A stretch of 64,000 nt of DNA from Streptomyces sp. NRRL F-2580 (GCF_000720115.1 NZ_JOIR01000011.1:62001-126000), one strand, 5' to 3'; shown: positions 38,563-46,388, counted from the first letter of the stretch. Numbers and translations: made by a program. The notes: a model not told the origin generated them from the letters alone.

Positions 38563-39378
38563 ATGGGGCTCCGACGGAGCGGGCGCCGGCGCGAGAGCGC
38601 GCAGGCGGCGTACGACGGCGCGGCCGCCGTCGAGCTGCGCGGCGTACGGCGCGAGTACGGCCGGGGGGCCGCCACCGTGCACGCACTGCGCGGGATCGAC
38701 CTCAGCCTGCCGCGCGGCAGCTTCACCGCCGTGATGGGCCCCTCCGGCTCCGGCAAGTCCACCTTCCTGCAGTGCGCCGCCGGACCCGACCTGCCCACCG
38801 AGGGCTCCGTCCGCCTCGGCGGCACCGAGATCACCGGCATGAACGAGAACGAGCTCACCGAGCTCCGCCGCAGCCGCCTCGGCTTCGTCTTCCAGGCCTT
38901 CAACCTGCTGCCGTCGTTGACCGTCGAGCAGAACGTGCTGCTCCCGATGCGCCTCGCCGGCAGCCGGTCCGCGCACCAGGGCCGGGCCCGCGCCGCCGAC
39001 CTGCTCGCGCGCGTCGGCCTGGAGGGCAAGGGCGGCCGGCGCCCCGCCGAACTGTCCGGAGGCCAGCAGCAGCGCGTGGCCCTCGCCCGGGCCCTGGTCA
39101 CCCGGCCCGACGTGGTCTTCGCCGACGAACCCACCGGCGCCCTCGACACCACCACCGCGGCCGAGGTCCTCGGGCTGCTCCGGGACGCCGTGGACGCGCT
39201 CGGCGCCACCGTCGTCATGGTCACCCACGACCCGGCCGCCGCCGCCCACGCCGACCAGGTGCTCTTCCTCGCCGACGGCCTGATCGCGGACCACCTCCCG
39301 CGCAGCCCCGCCACGACCATCGCGGCCCGCATGACGACCCTCACACCCCACCGCACCCCCGCTCCCGCGGCGGCCTAG
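38563..39378 (+). CDS. ABC transporter ATP-binding protein, MacB/LolD type, without adjacent permease
   Basis: A 271-residue ATPase. Walker A is GPSGSGKS (59-66), the signature LSGGQQQRVALARAL and Walker B VVFADEPTGALD follow, and the H-loop His is in VTHDPAA. The motif FNLLPSLTVEQNVLLPM is typical of the MacB/LolD/FtsE group. These ATPases work with an FtsX-like permease, normally encoded immediately downstream. Here the next 268 bases are low-complexity repeats and the next gene is on the other strand. The permease is lost or supplied from elsewhere. The basic N-terminus (LRRSGRRRESAQ) is not conserved. Confidence 0.9.
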   Translation: MGLRRSGRRRESAQAAYDGAAAVELRGVRREYGRGAATVHALRGIDLSLPRGSFTAVMGPSGSGKSTFLQCAAGPDLPTEGSVRLGGTEITGMNENELTELRRSRLGFVFQAFNLLPSLTVEQNVLLPMRLAGSRSAHQGRARAADLLARVGLEGKGGRRPAELSGGQQQRVALARALVTRPDVVFADEPTGALDTTTAAEVLGLLRDAVDALGATVVMVTHDPAAAAHADQVLFLADGLIADHLPRSPATTIAARMTTLTPHRTPAPAAA

Positions 39379-39389
39379 CCGGGCACGGG

Positions 39390-39562
39390 GCGCCGGTCGG
39401 CTGCGCCGCTCGGGCGGGGTCGGGTGGGGGCCGGTTGTGCCGGTTGGCTGCGCCGCTCGGGCCGGGTCGGGCTGCGCCGGGGCCGAGCGGGTGGGGGCCG
39501 GTTGGCTGCGCCGCTTGGGCGGGGTCGGGTGGGGGCCGGTTGTGCCGGGGGCGGGCGCGCGC
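39390..39562. repeat. Imperfect tandem repeats of about 50-60 bases
   Basis: Three degenerate units based on GGTTGGCTGCGCCGCT followed by CGGGCGGGGTCGGGTGGGGG. They fill the position where a permease gene is expected after the ABC ATPase. Confidence 0.6.
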
Positions 39563-39602
39563 CGGGGCGTCTCCTTTGAGCCGCGCCACACCGTCCGCCG
39601 CA

Positions 39603-39638
39603 CAATCGGCGTTTGAGGAGCGGGGTTCGGGGCTGAAT
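39603..39638. repeat. Dispersed GC-rich repeat, copy 4 (half)
   Basis: CAATCGGCGTTTGAGGAGC followed by GGGGTTCGGGGCTG matches one arm of copies 1-3. It lies between the convergent ABC ATPase and kinase genes. Confidence 0.6.
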
Positions 39639-39646
39639 CAGACGGC

Positions 39647-40249
39647 CTAGTCGAAGCGGATGTGCCGCACGCCGATCAGCGCGCGCCGGATCCGCCCCCG
39701 CAACGCGCCGTCGGTGTTCGGGGCCAGGTCCAGCCCAGCCGAGGCGGCCACCCTGTCGGCGACCTCGGACACGGTCAGCCGGTCGGTGGTCACGTGCTGC
39801 GCGAACTCGGGCGCGCGCAGCGCCTCCAGGCACCCGTCCAGGCGGGCCACCGCGAAGCTGTCCCGCTTCAGCCCGCGGCCCAATCCGCGTTCCCGCAGCC
39901 GCCGCAGCACCGTCTCCCGCTGTGCCAGCAGCGCGAAATGCCGTACGTCGTGCCCCTGTTCGCGCAGCCGCCCCACGGTCTGCGCGAAATAGGCCGGCTC
40001 CGTGACCGTCATCGGCACCAGCACCACGCCCGGATGCCGCCGCGCCGCGAGGTCCAGCACCTCGAACACCCCTTGGCGCCAGGCCGCAAGGTCCTGGAAA
40101 TCGCCGCGCAGCGCCGGCGGCAGCATCCGGTGCAGCCCGAACCCGACGTGCTCGGGATCGCACACGACGCTTCCCGGCAGCCGCCGGTGCACCTCGTACG
40201 CCGTCTGCGTCTTGCCGCCCCCGAAGGGCCCGTTGAGCCAGACGATCAC
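39647..40249 (-). CDS. P-loop NTPase/kinase-like protein
   Basis: A 200-residue protein starting with GTG 40249, whose first bases overlap the stop codon of the upstream lipoprotein gene (GTGA). Residues 2-19 hold the Walker A motif WLNGPFGGGKT, followed by a nucleoside-kinase-like core: DPEHVGFGLHRML, VVLVPMTVTEP, and an LRRLRERG lid region. Such proteins are annotated as AAA or tunicamycin/chloramphenicol-kinase-like ATPases. The substrate is unknown. The 4-base overlap means translation depends on the lipoprotein gene. Confidence 0.8.
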   Translation of the reverse strand: MIVWLNGPFGGGKTQTAYEVHRRLPGSVVCDPEHVGFGLHRMLPPALRGDFQDLAAWRQGVFEVLDLAARRHPGVVLVPMTVTEPAYFAQTVGRLREQGHDVRHFALLAQRETVLRRLRERGLGRGLKRDSFAVARLDGCLEALRAPEFAQHVTTDRLTVSEVADRVAASAGLDLAPNTDGALRGRIRRALIGVRHIRFD

Positions 40250-40881
40250 CGGGTCACCGCCGTCCACGGGCCGATCCCCAGCTTCCCGGTGTTCCCTAGG
40301 TCGAACGGCCGGGCCAGCCGCATCCACAGCCGGGGCGCTCCGGGGCGGGGCGCGATCTCCAGCACCGGCACCGTCGTGGCCGTCACCGTCGCGTCGGTGA
40401 CGAGGTTGCGCCACACCACCGACCACGACGCGGCCTGTCCCGGCGCCAGCGTCACCCGCTCCGGGGCCGCGTCGATGTTCGGCACGCCCGTGGTGATCCC
40501 CTCCGCGCCGTGCTCCACCGTGACCTCCAGCGGATCGTTGCGGCTGTCCCGCAGCGACACCTCCGGGTAGCCCTCCAGTACGTAGGGCTCCGTACCGCAG
40601 TTGACCAGCTGGAAGCCCTCCACCCGCAGCCCCATCGCCGCGTCCCCGCCCGTCTCGACGAGCCGGACCCCGCCCTCGGGGCACTTGCCGTCAGGCGTGG
40701 GCTCCGGGGTGGGCGAGTTGGGGTTCGGTCTCGCCTCCGTGCCCTGCTGCGTGGGTCTGACCTGCGGCCCGGAGGTCGGCCCCGGCGCGGCCCGCGGCGC
40801 CGGCGGCGTACTGCACCCCGCCAGCACCCCCGCCACGACCACGCCCCCGACAACGCCACCCATCCACCGCTTCGCGACCAT
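40246..40881 (-). CDS. Lipoprotein with DUF4232-like domain
   Basis: A 211-residue exported protein. The signal peptide ends in the lipobox Leu-Ala-Gly-Cys (residues 20-23), so it is lipid-anchored on the outer face of the membrane. A Pro/Thr-rich spacer (24-65) leads into a beta-rich domain (about 66-205) with CPEGGVRLVETGGDAAMGLR and a second Cys in VNCGTEPYVLEGYPEVSL, typical of DUF4232 proteins. TAGGCT ends six bases before the ATG, which suggests a leaderless mRNA. Function is unknown. The coupled downstream P-loop gene is a possible partner. Confidence 0.85.
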   Translation of the reverse strand: MVAKRWMGGVVGGVVVAGVLAGCSTPPAPRAAPGPTSGPQVRPTQQGTEARPNPNSPTPEPTPDGKCPEGGVRLVETGGDAAMGLRVEGFQLVNCGTEPYVLEGYPEVSLRDSRNDPLEVTVEHGAEGITTGVPNIDAAPERVTLAPGQAASWSVVWRNLVTDATVTATTVPVLEIAPRPGAPRLWMRLARPFDLGNTGKLGIGPWTAVTR

Positions 40882-40887
40882 CCGCCG

Positions 40888-40893
40888 AGCCTA
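40888..40893 (-). promoter_or_regulatory. -10 element TAGGCT before the lipoprotein gene
   Basis: TAGGCT on the minus strand is separated from ATG 40881 by six bases, without room for a ribosome site. Confidence 0.5.
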
Positions 40894-41434
40894 CGACGCC
40901 CCGCCATCACAGAGGCCCCAACCGGTTCCCGTGGGACCAGGCAGGAGGCTCCGACCCCCAGGGCGGTTTCGGCGGGTCGGGTGTGTGTCGGGGTGATCCC
41001 CGCAGGGCGCCGAACGCACTTCCGCCCAGCTCTCCGACCCCTCGTCACGTTCGGCGCCCGAGGAGACGCCCCCGCTGCCCCTGCTGCCCGCCCCCCCATG
41101 CTGTCCGTTCAGCCTGCGCTGCCCGACCCGCCAGCGGTGTCCGTTCAGCCTGCGCTGCCCGACCCGCCTGCACTGCCCGACCCGCCTGCACTGCCCGCGC
41201 TGCCTGCACTGCCCGCGCTGCCCGCGCTGCCCGCGCTGCCCGCGCTGCCCGCCCGGCTCGTGCTGCCCGCCCGGCCCGCCCGGCCCGTGCTGCCCGCGCC
41301 CGCCGCGCCCGTGGGCCGCCGGACCACGCGGGGTCCGGCCGGCGGGCCGTTTCTCGTGGGCCGGCCAGGCCGGCGGCGGCGACGCGTGGGCCAATTCGCG
41401 CGGATTGGCCCGCCCCGGCAGGGCGCGGCGCGCC
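40894..41434. repeat. Gene-free stretch with a 9-base tandem array (41102-41300)
   Basis: No protein gene is supported in this 540-base gap. From 41102 a 31-base segment (TGTCCGTTCAGCCTGCGCTG...) recurs at 41138, a period of 36 bases. It is followed by many copies of the nine-mer GCTGCCCGC and variants to about 41300. One reading frame would give Ala-Leu-Pro repeats and the other strand Gly-x-y repeats, but neither has a start signal. The stretch ends at the decarboxylase promoter. Confidence 0.65.
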
Positions 41435-41440
41435 TACCGT
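41435..41440 (+). promoter_or_regulatory. -10 element TACCGT before the decarboxylase gene
   Basis: TACCGT ends six bases before ATG 41447. The intervening GCCCCC cannot serve as a ribosome site, so a leaderless mRNA is likely. Confidence 0.5.
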
Positions 41441-41446
41441 GCCCCC

Positions 41447-42859
41447 ATGGACCGCACGCTCGCCGCCGACCTCGCCCGGCTCCCCGACCTGCTCGACGCC
41501 ACCCGCCGCGCCGCCACCGACGCGCTCGCGTCCCTCGACGCGCGTCCCGTCGTACCGCCCGTCGTACCGCCCGGCGGCAAGCCCCTCGACCCCGGATCCG
41601 ACCCCGAGCCCCTCCCCGAGCACGGCACCGGCGCGGACGCCGCCCTCGCCGCCTTCCGCGCGCGCTGGGAGCCGCGGCTCTCGGCCTCCGCCGGCCCCCG
41701 CTACCTCGGCTTCGTCACCGGCGGAGCCACCCCCGCCGCCCTCGCCGGGGACTGGCTCACCGCCGCCCACGACCAGAACTCCAACTCCGCCCTCGACGGC
41801 GCCGGCCAGGACCTCGAACGCGAGACCGTCGGCTGGCTGCGCGAGCTCTTCCACCTCTCCGCCGCCCACACCGGCACCTTCGTCAGCGGCGCCACCATGT
41901 CCAACACCACCGGCCTCGCCATCGCCCGCGAATGGCTCGGCGAACGCCTCGGCGTCTCCCCGGCCGAGGACGGCGTCGCCGCCCTCGGCGCGGTCCGCGT
42001 GCTCTCCGGCGCCCCGCACTCTTCGATCGGCAAGGCCCTCTCGGTCCTCGGCCTGGGCCGCCGCTCCCTCGTCACGGTCCCGACCCTGCCCGGCCGCGAG
42101 GCCGTGGACCCGGCCGCCCTGGACCGCGCGCTCGCCGGCACCCCCGGCCCGGCCGTGGTCGTCGCCAACGCGGGCACCGTCAACACCGTCGACTTCGACG
42201 ACCTCCCCGCCATCGCCGCCCTGCGCGAACGCCACGACTTCTGGCTGCACACCGACGCCGCGTTCGGCGCCTTCGCCGCCCTCTCACCGGACCACGCGCA
42301 CCTCGCCGCCGGCCTCGACGCCTCCGACTCCCTCTGCGTCGACCTGCACAAGTGGCTCAACGTCCCCTACGACAGCGCCGTCCAGTTCACCCGCCGCCAA
42401 GACCTCCAGGCCCGCGTCTTCCAGAACTCCGCCGCCTACCTCGGCCCCCTCGGCGACCACCCCGACCTCGTCCACCTCACCCCGGAGAACTCCCACCGGC
42501 TGCGCGCCCTCGCCGCCTGGTTCACGCTCCGCGCGTACGGCCGCCACGGCCACCGCGAGATCGTCGAACGCGACATCGCCTGCGCCCGCGCCCTGGGCGC
42601 CGCGCTGGAGGAGGACCCCGCCTTCACCCTCCTCGCCCCGGTCCGCCTCAACGTCGTCTGCTTCACCCTCGCCGCCGACCCCACCCCCGCCCGGCTCACC
42701 GCCCTGCGCGAGGCCGCGGCCGCCAAGGTCTTCGTCACCCCGACCGTCTACGGTGGAACCCCCGCCCTGCGCGCCGCGTTCTCCAACTGGCGTACCACGC
42801 AGGCGGACGTACGCCGGGCCGCCGAGGCCCTCGGCACAGCAGCGAGGGAGATCGCATGA
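41447..42859 (+). CDS. PLP-dependent decarboxylase family protein (group II)
   Basis: A 470-residue pyridoxal-phosphate enzyme. ATG 41447 is chosen (MDRTLAADLARLPDLL) over an earlier GTG that lacks support. The PLP lysine is Lys302 in DLHKWLNVPYDS. Other fold-I features are FVSGATMSNTTGLAIAR (phosphate-binding loop), LHTDAAFGAF (Asp that pairs with the pyridine nitrogen) and ANAGTVNTVDFD. It belongs to the aromatic-amino-acid/glutamate decarboxylase superfamily, but the substrate cannot be told. Its stop codon overlaps the start of the HD-domain gene (ATGA), so the two are translationally coupled. Confidence 0.88.
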   Translation: MDRTLAADLARLPDLLDATRRAATDALASLDARPVVPPVVPPGGKPLDPGSDPEPLPEHGTGADAALAAFRARWEPRLSASAGPRYLGFVTGGATPAALAGDWLTAAHDQNSNSALDGAGQDLERETVGWLRELFHLSAAHTGTFVSGATMSNTTGLAIAREWLGERLGVSPAEDGVAALGAVRVLSGAPHSSIGKALSVLGLGRRSLVTVPTLPGREAVDPAALDRALAGTPGPAVVVANAGTVNTVDFDDLPAIAALRERHDFWLHTDAAFGAFAALSPDHAHLAAGLDASDSLCVDLHKWLNVPYDSAVQFTRRQDLQARVFQNSAAYLGPLGDHPDLVHLTPENSHRLRALAAWFTLRAYGRHGHREIVERDIACARALGAALEEDPAFTLLAPVRLNVVCFTLAADPTPARLTALREAAAAKVFVTPTVYGGTPALRAAFSNWRTTQADVRRAAEALGTAAREIA

Positions 42860-43311
42860 CCAGCCGTCCCCTGACACTCGTGGAGGTCGAGGCCTTGGCG
42901 CGCACGGCGCACGAGGGCCAGACCGACAAGGCCGGCAGGCCGTACGCCGAGCACCTCGCGGCCGTCGCCGAGGGGGTCCGCCTGCGCGGCGGCAGCCCCG
43001 AACAGCAGGCGGCGGCCTGGCTCCACGACGCGATCGAGGACGAGGCCCTCAGCCTCACCTGGCTGGATTCCGCCGCCTTGCCGCAGCACGTGAAGGACAT
43101 GGTCCTCGCGGTCACCAAGCGCCCCGGCGAACCGGTCGAGCAGTACACGGCCCGCATCCTCGCCACCCCCGGCGCCCTCCTCGTCAAGGAGGCCGACCTG
43201 GCGCACAACGCCGACCCCGTGCGCCTCTCCGTACTGGACGACCCCACGCGCGAGCGGCTGTCCGCGAAGTACGCGTATGTCCGGTCCCTGCTCGGTCTCA
43301 CCGCCCCGTAA
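42856..43311 (+). CDS. Single-domain HD hydrolase, MESH1/SpoT-like
   Basis: A 151-residue protein beginning at ATG 42856, overlapping the decarboxylase stop codon. It consists of one HD domain: ARTAHEGQTDKAGRPYAEHL (His33), WLHDAIED (His57-Asp58, Glu61-Asp62) and KEADLAHNAD (Asp114). This order is that of RelA/SpoT-type hydrolase domains and of the metazoan MESH1 enzyme, without a synthetase or TGS domain. Hydrolysis of (p)ppGpp or of a related nucleotide is plausible but unproven. Why it is coupled to a PLP decarboxylase is unclear. Confidence 0.85.
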   Translation: MTSRPLTLVEVEALARTAHEGQTDKAGRPYAEHLAAVAEGVRLRGGSPEQQAAAWLHDAIEDEALSLTWLDSAALPQHVKDMVLAVTKRPGEPVEQYTARILATPGALLVKEADLAHNADPVRLSVLDDPTRERLSAKYAYVRSLLGLTAP

Positions 43312-43487
43312 CCCGGGCCCCGCGCCCGAAACATGCCCGGCGCACATGTGGTGGGCGGAAACGGAAGCACGGCGATTCGCCACGGGACGGATAGCCGGGG
43401 CCCGTTGGTGGGAGGATGGTCCATGTGGGGGTGTGCGCGGCCGTGCGCCCCGGGCCGACCAGGGGACGACCGAAGGTGTGATCAGTA

Positions 43488-43682
43488 GTGGCCATTTCGC
43501 TGTCAGTGGTGGTTCTGTTGGCGGTCATCCTGGTGGTGCTGATCCGCGGCAACCACATCAAGACGGGCCCCGCCATCGTCGCGGCCCTCTTTGGTTTCTT
43601 CCTGGCGTCCAGCTCGATCGCGGACGACGTGAACCGTTTCCTCAACTCCCTCGCGACGATGATCTCCAACATCAAGCTCTGA
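43488..43682 (+). CDS. Small two-helix membrane protein
   Basis: A 64-residue protein, GTG 43488, with a GAAGG site 11 bases upstream. Helix 1 covers about 3-20 and helix 2 about 28-46 (AIVAALFGFFLASSSI), followed by an amphipathic tail. It resembles, from memory only, small membrane proteins that sit in the transfer regions of Streptomyces integrative elements. Its place at the left edge of the accessory strip that ends at tRNA-Gly fits such an origin. No function is assigned. Confidence 0.7.
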   Translation: MAISLSVVVLLAVILVVLIRGNHIKTGPAIVAALFGFFLASSSIADDVNRFLNSLATMISNIKL

Positions 43683-43748
43683 GCCGCCCAGCCACGCCAC
43701 TGACCTGCACCTTCCCACTCGCCTTCCGGTGCCGGTTGCCGCCCTCGG

Positions 43749-44219
43749 TCAGCGGTGGTCGGGGCTCAGCAGCGTGGCGGCCGCGGCGATGAAGGCGGCG
43801 GACGCTTCCTTGGCCGCCTGCCGCCGCGCGTCCAGCTCGGCCCTGTCGGTGGCCTTGCGCAGCGCGTACGTGGCATCCGCGGCCTGCTGGGCGGGGCCGG
43901 CCAGCTCGGGGACCAGGACCTGAAGGCGGATGTGGGGCGCGGTGATCGCCGCCCGGGTGTCGTGGGACTTCGTCTGAGCGTCCAGCTGGTGTTCGGCGCC
44001 CGCCTCGGTCATGGTCAGCCGCTCCCGATGGAACATCGCCGAGCGGTGCGCGTCCAGGGCGGCCGCGAAGTCGGTGACGGCGCCGAGCTGGTCCTGGCGG
44101 TGGCTGACGGCGCGCTCCTCGGCGCGCGCGGTGCGTGCCGAACGGTGCTGGAGGAGTCCGGCCGTCAGGGCACCGGCGAGGGTGCCGAGTACGGCAACGA
44201 TCGAAGGCCATATGGACAT
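43749..44219 (-). CDS. Membrane-anchored coiled-coil protein, possibly KilB-like
   Basis: A 156-residue protein starting at ATG 44219. A single N-terminal helix (WPSIVAVLGTLAGALTAGLL) is followed by a long charged helical region with HRSARTARAEERAVSHRQDQ and later DATYALRKATDRAELDARRQ. The pattern recalls KilB-type proteins of Streptomyces plasmids, but this is a memory-based impression without alignment. It lies on the strand opposite its neighbours, inside the strip between the HD gene and tRNA-Gly. Confidence 0.6.
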   Translation of the reverse strand: MSIWPSIVAVLGTLAGALTAGLLQHRSARTARAEERAVSHRQDQLGAVTDFAAALDAHRSAMFHRERLTMTEAGAEHQLDAQTKSHDTRAAITAPHIRLQVLVPELAGPAQQAADATYALRKATDRAELDARRQAAKEASAAFIAAAATLLSPDHR

Positions 44220-44352
44220 CAGCTGCGGGGTCCTCTCGGGTGGTCGGTTCTGAGGGTGAGGCCGTCAGCCGGCAAGGTACGCGGCGGTACTCTCGGCTGC
44301 GGGCGCTGTGCCCGCGGTGCTCCGGACCCACCCTGGCATTCGGTTGCGGCCC

Positions 44353-44407
44353 GGAGTCCGAGCCCGGGAGTCCGAGCCCGGGAGTCCGAGCCCGGGAGTC
44401 CGGGTCC
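44353..44407. repeat. 14-base tandem repeat
   Basis: GGAGTCCGAGCCCG repeated three times perfectly and a fourth time in part, in the 223-base gap between two small genes. Confidence 0.85.
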
Positions 44408-44442
44408 ATGATCACCGGTGGAAGAGAGGGAGTGGCGCGGCT

Positions 44443-44709
44443 GTGGGGTTGCTGATCTCGACCGTGCTTCTCGCCCTTCTCCACTGGGGTCTGAAGCTGA
44501 TGCAGCTCGGGGGTGCGGCCCTCTGCCTGGTGGGCGTGGCTTTGTTCCTCCGGCGTTTCCGGGTCGCGCGTGGGCGTGAGGGATCCGGCCGCTTGCGGCA
44601 AGCGATGCCATGGGTGACGTACGTACTCGGCGGCCTCGGCATCTTCGTGCTGGTGGCTGCCTCAGTGGCGCTCGCCGTGGGGGAACGGCTGGGCGTGTTC
44701 GAGACCTGA
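44443..44709 (+). CDS. Small membrane protein, unknown function
   Basis: An 88-residue protein. I place the start at GTG 44443, ten bases after AGGGAG; the frame is open through the tandem repeat upstream, which is unlikely to be coding. Two or three hydrophobic segments (GLLISTVLLALLHWGLKLM and YVLGGLGIFVLVAASVALAV) flank a basic loop (FLRRFRVARGREGSGRLRQ). The family is not recognised. It belongs to the accessory strip next to the integrase relic. Confidence 0.55.
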   Translation: MGLLISTVLLALLHWGLKLMQLGGAALCLVGVALFLRRFRVARGREGSGRLRQAMPWVTYVLGGLGIFVLVAASVALAVGERLGVFET

Positions 44710-44895
44710 GCGGCCGCGTCGGCAACTCCTGCCGAGCTGGTTGCCCGTTGCTGCGAGGGCGATGCGGCTGGCGTCGATCCGGGCCGCCAGGTCGCTCAGC
44801 AGGCAGGTGATCCGGGCTTCGGGGAGCGGCTTGAGGTTGCGGCACATCGCTACCGCATCGCGACCGGATCCGACGGTCGGCAACGTCGAAGCCGC

Positions 44896-45306
44896 TTAGT
44901 CGCGCTTGGGCCAAACCGGGCCCTGATCGGTCCAGATGACGCCCTTGTTGCGGCACAGGCAGAAGGGGTGGCCGAACGGGTCGGTGTAGACCTGCCAGCC
45001 GTAGCCGTTGGGGCCGATGAAGTCCTGCCTCAGCGTCGCGCCGAGGTCGAGGACGCGGCGCTGCTCGGACTCGATCTCGTCCACTTCGAAGTCGAGGTGG
45101 AACTGCTTGGGGTGCTCGCTGTCGGGCCACTGCGGAGCGCGGTAGTCGTCCACCCGGATGAATGCCAGCTCGATCTCGCCGAACCGGATGCCAGCCCAGT
45201 CCTCAGAGCTGCCTTCCTTGATCGGACGGCCCGTCACCTCGGAGTAGAAAGCTGCCAGCTTCATCGTGTCCGGGCAGTCGATGATGAAATCGGTGAGTCG
45301 CAGCAT
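44896..45306 (-). CDS. VOC-family (glyoxalase-fold) protein
   Basis: A 136-residue protein starting at ATG 45306 (MLRLTDFIIDCPDTMKLAAFYSEVTG). It has the two-module VOC fold, with ligands suggested by HLDFEVDEI and the final GHPFCLCR segment. This type is common as a stand-alone dioxygenase-like protein; no reaction can be given. The frame is open for another 73 codons upstream without similarity. No ribosome site is seen, and CAAGAT lies six bases before the ATG. The 186 bases downstream hold no convincing gene. Confidence 0.8.
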   Translation of the reverse strand: MLRLTDFIIDCPDTMKLAAFYSEVTGRPIKEGSSEDWAGIRFGEIELAFIRVDDYRAPQWPDSEHPKQFHLDFEVDEIESEQRRVLDLGATLRQDFIGPNGYGWQVYTDPFGHPFCLCRNKGVIWTDQGPVWPKRD

Positions 45307-45483
45307 CCCGCGATCTTGGCACAACCTGACACCCGACTTCGAGAGCAGGCCCTGAGCAGCTTTGCTGAGGTGCGGGAACAAAATGTCCTGGGGCTTCGCC
45401 CCCGGACCCCGTTCACCAGGGGCGGCTGGGTTCGTCCCGCAGGTGCGGATCAGCGGCGGACTTCGGCGGAGCTGCTGAGAGCG

Positions 45484-46000
45484 AGTCGTCACGCTCCAGA
45501 ACGAGGCCGGACGAGCCGTCCTCAAGGAGGTCTACGCGCCGGCGGAGGCGATCCAGCCGGGCTACCGTGCCCTCGTCCTCGTGGCCGGGTTCCTCGGCCT
45601 GTGCTGGGGTGAGCTGATCGGCCTCCAGCGGCGGGACGTTGAGCCGGCCGGCGCCGATGGGCGTGTCTTCGTCGGCGCCAAGGGGACGACACCGCGCCGG
45701 AGCCACTTCAACCGGCTGTGGCACAAGGCGTGTCGGGAAGCCGGGCTCAAGGGGCTGCACTTTCACGATCTCCGGCGCACGGGCAACACGCTCGCCGCGT
45801 CAACGGGCCAGCACACGCGAGTTGACGACGCGCAGGGGACACAGCACCGCCCGCGCCGCACTCATCCACCAGCACGCGAGCGCCGGCCGGGACCGGCTGA
45901 TCGCCGACGCGCTGAGCGGGCTCGTGAAGAAGGGCCGGAAGAGCCCAAGGGCACGAAGGAAGATCCGCAGCGCAAGGGGCACGCAGGGGGCACGCGGAGC
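45484..46000 (+). pseudogene. Decayed tyrosine-type site-specific integrase
   Basis: The catalytic region of a Streptomyces-type integrase remains in two frames. The first gives YRALVLVAGFLGLCWGELIG and, after what seems an internal deletion, FVGAKG... to HFHDLRRTGNTLAASTG. Near 45804 the frame shifts and the second gives STRELTTRRGHSTARAALIH. The N-terminus is missing. Catalytic residues are damaged: the first Arg reads Cys (codon 45602), the expected His after HDLR reads Arg, and the nucleophilic Tyr reads His (codon 45867). It points toward the 3' end of tRNA-Gly, 70 bases away, the normal place for an integrase beside its attachment site. Confidence 0.85.
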
Positions 46001-46025
46001 TGATCGGGGCCCCGGGAATGACGAA

Positions 46026-46060
46026 GGGCCAGGTCGAGGAAACGTCCTCTGACCTGGCCC
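46026..46060 (-). terminator. Terminator downstream of tRNA-Gly
   Basis: GGGCCAGGTC-GAGGA (46026-46040), loop AACG, then TCCTC and GACCTGGCCC (to 46060) with one bulged T: a 15-base stem that starts 13 bases past the tRNA 3' end on the minus strand. Confidence 0.8.
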
Positions 46061-46072
46061 TCTGTGCTTCAG

Positions 46073-46143
46073 AGCGGGTGACGGGAATCGAACCCGCGTA
46101 GCTAGTTTGGAAGACTAGTGCTCTACCATTGAGCTACACCCGC
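46073..46143 (-). tRNA. tRNA-Gly (anticodon TCC)
   Basis: A 71-base cloverleaf read on the minus strand: acceptor GCGGGTG/CACCCGC with discriminator T, D-stem GCTC/GAGC, anticodon stem CTAGT/ACTAG with loop CTTCCAA (anticodon TCC), four-base variable loop and T-arm with TTCGAAT. CCA is not encoded. It reads GGA codons. A -10-like TAGGAT lies upstream at 46189-46184. The 3' end faces an integrase relic, so it probably served as an attachment site. Confidence 0.97.
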
Positions 46144-46311
46144 AACGCGCGCGCCGACGGTCCGGGACCGCGGCACGGACAGCATCCTAGCGGGTCGCGC
46201 AGGGGGAGCGCACACCACATTTCGCGCCCGCGCGCCGGACGAGCCCGAAACGCATCGGGAAACCCCGCACATCAGAGGGTCTCCGGGCATGTACCCTACG
46301 TGTCGCACCGA

Positions 46312-46388
46312 CGGGGTGTGGCGCAGCTTGGTAGCGCGTCCGCTTTGGGAGCGGAAGGTCGTCGGTTCGAATCCGGCCACCCCGACCA
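46312..46388 (+). tRNA. tRNA-Pro (anticodon TGG)
   Basis: A 77-base cloverleaf, acceptor CGGGGTG/CACCCCG, anticodon loop with TGG, T-arm GTTCGAAT, discriminator A and an encoded CCA end (46386-46388). It reads CCA and other proline codons. It lies 168 bases from the divergent tRNA-Gly and 164 bases before tig. Confidence 0.97.

Noticed and set aside
40891..41394. Minus-strand frame with collagen-like Gly-x-y repeats
   Set aside because: The repeats derive from the nine-base tandem array; no start signal or flanking domain, and the residues outside the array have no pattern.
44662..44883. Minus-strand frame containing MCRNLKPL, which recalls the DUF2277 start (MCRN)
   Set aside because: Only the first few residues match. 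The following sequence does not, and the frame overlaps the 3' end of another gene. At most a remnant.
46144..46311. Possible duplicated tRNA-Gly 3' end as an attachment repeat
   Set aside because: I looked for the T-arm and acceptor sequence elsewhere between 43.3 and 46.3 kb and saw no second copy by eye. The other end of the element may be lost.
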